Source of the DNA: Owenia fusiformis | Taxonomy: Eukaryota; Annelida; Polychaeta; Sabellida; Oweniidae | Length of the DNA: 64,000 bases | Assembly: GCA_903813345.2 (NCBI GenBank) | Contig: CAIIXF020000007.1 | Span: 37,286,759 to 37,350,758, forward strand | Direction of reading: 5' to 3' | Shown here: piece after piece, positions 27,701-33,700 of the stretch | Layout: each line of letters starts with the position of its first letter | Numbering within the stretch: the first letter of the stretch is position 1 | The notes under the pieces: generated by a model | What the model saw: only the letters and a program-made list of their open reading frames with translations | Database searches by the model: none | Told to the model about the DNA's origin: nothing | Made by a program: the position numbers and the translations under genes

Positions 27701-30700
27701 TAGAAATTAAAGTGTTTTCTGAACCAAAGTTACACACAAAACTCAAAGATATAATAGATCTATTAGAAATTAAAGTATGTTTTCTACATGAAAGTTACAC
27801 ACAAAACTCAAAGATATAATAGATCTATTAGAAATTAAAGTATGTTTTCTACATGAAAGTTACACACAAAACTCAAAGATATAATAGATCTATTAGAAAT
27901 TAAAGTATGTTTTCTACATGAAAGTTACACACTAAACTCAACGATATGTTAGATCTATTAGAAATTAAAGTATGTTTTCTACATGAAAGTTACACACAAA
28001 ACTCAAAGATATAATAGATCTATTGGAAATTAAAGTATGTTTTCTACATGAAAGTTACACACTAAACTCAACGATATGTTAGATCTATTAGAAATTAAAG
28101 TATGTTTTCTACATGAAAGTTACACACAAAACTCAAAGATATAATAGATCTATTGGAAATTAAAGTATGTTTTCTACATGAAAGTTACACACTAAACTCA
28201 ACGATATGTTAGATCTATTAGAAATTAAAGTATGTTTTCTACATGAAAGTTACACACAAAACTCAAAGATATAATAGATCTATTAGAAATTAAAGTATGT
28301 TTTCTACATGAAAGTTACACACAAAACTCAAAGATATAATAGATCTATTAGAAATTAAAGTATGTTTTCTACATGAAAGTTACACACTAAACTCAACGAT
28401 ATGTTAGATCTATTAGAAATTAAAGTATGTTTTCTACATGAAAGTTACACACAAAACTCAAAGATATAATAGATCTATTGGAAATTAAAGTATGTTTTCT
28501 ACATGAAAGTTACACACTAAACTCAACGATATGTTAGATCTATTAGAAATTAAAGTATGTTTTCTACATGAAAGTTACACACAAAACTCAAAGATATAAT
28601 AGATCTATTGGAAATTAAAGTATGTTTTCTACATGAAAGTTACACACTAAACTCAACGATATGTTAGATCTATTAGAAATTAAAGTATGTTTTCTACATG
28701 AAAGTTACACACAAAACTCAAAGATATAATAGATCTATTAGAAATTAAAGTATGTTTTCTACATGAAAGTTACACACAAAACTCAAAGATATAATAGATC
28801 TATTAGAAATTAAAGTATGTTTTCTACATGAAAGTTACACACAAAACTCAAAGATATAATAGATCTATTAGAAATTAAAGTATGTTTTCTACATGAAAGT
28901 TACACACTAAACTCAACGATATGTTAGATCTATTAGAAATTAAAGTATGTTTTCTACATGAAAGTTACACACAAAACTCAAAGATATAATAGATCTATTA
29001 GAAATTAAAGTATGTTTTCTACATGAAAGTTACACACAAAACTCAAAGATATAATAGATCTATTAGAAATTAAAGTATGTTTTCTACATGAAAGTTACAC
29101 ACTAAACTCAACGATATGTTAGATATATCAAGTAAAAAGTATGTTTCTTACTTTAGAGTTACACACAAGATTCTATTCTGCAGCAAGTTACACGCAAAAC
29201 TCAAAGATATGATGAGCTTTATCACAAACACCGTAGTATTATTTATATACCAAAGTTGCACACAAAACTCAAAGATATGATAGATCTATTAGAAATTAAA
29301 GTATGTTTTCTGCACCAAAGTAACACAGAAAACTCAAAGCTATGATGAGCTTTATCACAAACACTGTAGTATTATTTATACACCAAAGTTGCACACAAAA
29401 CTCAAAGATATGATAGATCTATTGGAAATTTAAGTATGTTTTCTGCACCAAAGTTACACACGAAACTCAAAGATATGATGTGATTTATCACAAAGTATGT
29501 TTTCTACAACGAAGTTGCACACAAAACTCAAAGATATATTAGATATATCAAAAAGTATGTTTCTTACTTTAGAGTTGCACATAAGATTCTATTCTGCAGC
29601 AAGTTACACGCAAAACTCAAAGATATGATAGATCTATCAGGAAGTATGTTTTACCAATTATGCTTTGATAAGAGAGGTTGATATGATGTTACAACTATAA
29701 AGTATTTTGCTAATAAGACAGTTGTTAAAGATGATCCCAGAAAATACTATAAATCCACGCTCACGTCAACTGACGTGCCAAAAAATTTGAAGATGAACTC
29801 GCCAAACTACTCCTTTTTCTTCCAAAAACGAATGAACGAATATTCTTCTTTTTGATTTCTGAAAAATTTAGAGTTCCTACTTTTTGATTACTATCTCCAG
29901 TTGTTTTTAATTCCATGCAATTTTGTTGTAATTTGAAAATAAACTATGCTTACTTAGAAATTATTTGAAAGAACGTAAACAAATCAGTTTTTGGTGTGAG
30001 ATATTACCCTTGTTAAAAATGCTTAGAATGTCATTCTCTCAAACAAAATAATGATTTTTCGAGTATTTCTATACAATTAAGAATATTGTCTTTGCAAACA
30101 TGTATTTTACCATCCATAAAATCGGCTCTCTTCCCCTCTATTTTGCATTTAAAAACATGACCACAGTTACCATGGTGATAATTTATTGCGAGGATGAGCA
30201 TAAAGCCAGGTGTTCTCACATAAAAAAGATAATGTAAACAAGGGAAGACTGTTGAATCTCTACCGTAAACATCCCCGGGGTCTCATCTTCAACGCAACAT
30301 TGCTATCACCACTGTGCCAAATTTTCTCTCCGTGGACAAACTTAATCGGTACTTTTCTCTTAAAAATTTGAATGAACCATGTGATATTTTTGCCCTTTTA
30401 CACAATTTGGAATATGGACTTTATATCTGTTTTCTTTATATCTTGCTAATTCCACTCTTTTCCACTTAAATCTCAATTTTAAAATATGACTACCATGAAA
30501 TCTGCCACAGGGCTTCCAGAGTCGAAGCTTAACACCAAGGTGACTAATAAGGGTATCTTCATATGATTCGGGCCTGGGATCTGGGAAATTCCCAGTTACT
30601 GTTTACAAAATAATTATATTTAACTTTGGAAAAACTGTCTCATATGAGAACGACCAAAAATGTTTGGATTGGTAGATCTTTACACTTAAGGTTTATCAAC

Positions 30701-33700
30701 ATGGCAATCTATGGCAGATCAAAAAATTGTACTGGAAAAATATCAATAAAGAGAGGTTCAAGGATACGTTTACACATTTATATGTTCTGTGTATTCAACT
30801 TATTTCTTTTTAAATTATTCAAAATATATGTGAAGAATAGGGATCCCACGATTGCTCGATGCACCGATATAATCGCTAGAAATCACCTCCGATTCGATTA
30901 ATCGATATGGATTCTCTATTTTCGATATTATCGATAATCGTTTTTCAAACCAACTCACCCGCTATGTAAGTAAAAGAGCTCAATTAAACCAAAATTGACA
31001 CAGCAAACTCCGTGAAAAATGAAAAATGAAAAATATTTTGAAGAGCTAACATGACACGCCACATATTTTCGTGATTCAAACCGAACGTGAACTTTTTAGC
31101 AATAAATGGATTTTCAATAATTTTGCGAACATTTGTGATTTTAGATGCCCTATGTGCATTTTCACACCAAATATTATATCATAAATTATCTTAATACGTA
31201 ATAAATGCGATAGGGCCCTAGACGTATCTTTATTTTAATGTTTTAAGATGTTATAGTATCTTTTCAATTTGCAATAAATTTAGCGAACGACAATAAAAAA
31301 TGACGTTCGAATATTTAATGAACAGCGAAACCTCGGCGAGGTTTAAAACTTTAAATCCCGTAAATTTGCTGATATTCGTAATATGGAGCACACTATCGCA
31401 ATAAACACAACCCAAAATGTAAGTCTGAGGTGTGGAGGTCTTTTAAAAACCCAACAATCAATAACAACACAACTTTCTATGCTCAGAAGAGTAGGCCTAA
31501 CTTTGAATTTTTTTTAATGGGCGGACTCGAACCCCACCCCCCCCCCATGTAAACACAGACATTTACATGAATGTGTATCGAATCGTTTGTATCGAATCGT
31601 TTTCATAATATCGAGATACGTATCGAATCGAAACAAAATGTATCGTGGGATCCCTAGTGAAGAAGTATACCATATATCATCATAATTTTACCATTGTACA
31701 ATGTCCAAAGTGATTTGAAAATTTAAACAAGTTATTCTTGAAAACTTTAGGCAGTCATATTGACCTGTTTTTTTATGTTGCCATGGTGACATGAATTACC
31801 CAGGTCAATGTGCCAGAGATATACCCAACATGCACTTGTGATTTTACAAGTGACAACAACATATATTTTATGTTGAGTAGTTTTGTAAAATTATCGTACA
31901 TGAAAATAACATCCAAAATGTCATGAATCAAAATTTCACTTAAAACTTCAAACTTGTCAAAAACTCAAGGATTGTTCTTTTGAATCATCTTTTGACGATA
32001 TGAGCCAAAGCAAATGATTGTCAAAATAAAGTTTATTTATTTAAAGATCTTATGTGAAGAACTCTGAATTAATAAGGAATTATAACAAATCCATTACCAA
32101 ACCAAAAAAATGCAATTCAAAATTTTCTAAGAAGGCCAGAAATGGAAAATATACCAGTGTATGTCGGAAATGTTTATCTGGGGGGGGGGGGGTGATGTTA
32201 TTTTAATGTTCATGATAATGTAAAAGTACAAGGGGCCAGACTGGGAAAATAATTATCAACATCAAAACTAACTGAGAAGCAGAATCTAAACACAATCTTT
32301 GTGGTTCTAAATGATTTCTTGAAATCCTTAGTCATTTTGGTAATCTAATCTGTATGGAAAATATTTTTAATAGTGTTTTGAGGGCCTTATCAAAACAACA
32401 TAATCAAATTACATGTGCTTCATGTTTCGATTTAGCACTTATAATTTGGTTGCGAAGCCTGGATTTATACATAGACATTCAATTCAGACTTTTAAATCTT
32501 TTGAAATTTGTAAGTGCATAATTTGACATTCAGCCTGGAGGCAAAATAGAATAGAGTTAAATCAAAAACTGCAAAAAAGATTAGAAAGGAATGGAATCGG
32601 CAAGGAATGAATAAATTGTCAAATTGCCAGAATTTAAAATTATGTAGAACTACTTAAAACAGAAATTTCTGTCATATCCACAGGGAAAAACGAGGGGAAT
32701 ACGCATAAACGGAGAGGAATTATAGTAAAGGAACAGAATGAAAAGATCGACTGAAAAGATGACGCACTAGAATTCATGAAATTGTATTTATTGCACATTT
32801 CTCACCCAGGTCTTTGGATAAATATTGCTTATAAGCATACCAACCCGCTAGAGAGGCCCAAAGGTCACCCACCTCTTCTTTTACCTGTGATTCATCCTTT
32901 GTTCAAAGGACTTCATTTATTACTCAATTCAAGTAAAATACCCATCATGATAAACCATGGCATCTCAAATTTTCTCAGCCCTGAGATGCTACGAGTATCA
33001 GAATGTGAAATATCCTTGGACAAAGGATGCTGCGAGTGTAATCTGATAGATCTTTCTAGGTTATGCTCAGTTTCAGAGTCTAGTTCAATAGGCAAAATAA
33101 TCCTATTGAAAAGGGTGGCCTTTTCAGTCAGAGAATATTCTATAATGTGTACTTAAATTCAAAATTCTTCAAAAGTGACATGGAACAAAACTTCTCAGAA
33201 TCGGCTAATATGACTCTCATTGGTTATGAGACTATTCTGTCATTTTTATTTACATTTTCCTTTTGAACAAAGGTGGTTTTCATGCATTTAGGACTCGAGA
33301 TTATCCAGGGACCACTTCCTTGTTGGTACATGTCAAATATCTCATGGGCAATATACATTGTATAATATATCTATAAAACCTAAAATGCTGTATGTTATAT
33401 ATTATAACACAGAGTTTGTTTTCTGTCTCAAAGTGCAGAAAAATATAATGTTAAATTCACTGATTAAAATCTTCTTGTTTAAAGTTTAATAATTTTTACG
33501 TTATTTAAACATGATTTACTGCACATGTACTGCACACGGTATACGCTATCAGGAAGTTCTTTAATTCAAAACGAAACTTGAAAATAAGAATTATACAATA
33601 TACATGCTTCACAATACCTGTATATTGTATTTTGTCAAAGTTACTGAGGTTTAACCTCTTTTAATACTGTTGACCATCAGGTTAAATCTAGAGTTTTGGC

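Noticed and set aside
27528-27746. 72-codon frame with repeated [12 protein letters not shown] phrase
   Set aside because: Product of the 65-bp satellite, whose unit is not a multiple of 3, so no continuous protein can follow.
27370-29650. CRISPR-like array
   Set aside because: Units are contiguous with no unique spacers, and the DNA is eukaryotic; it is a satellite.
32776-33156. 126-codon plus-strand frame in the first coding intron
   Set aside because: No family recognised, and an overlapping antisense frame exists; lies next to a family H fragment.
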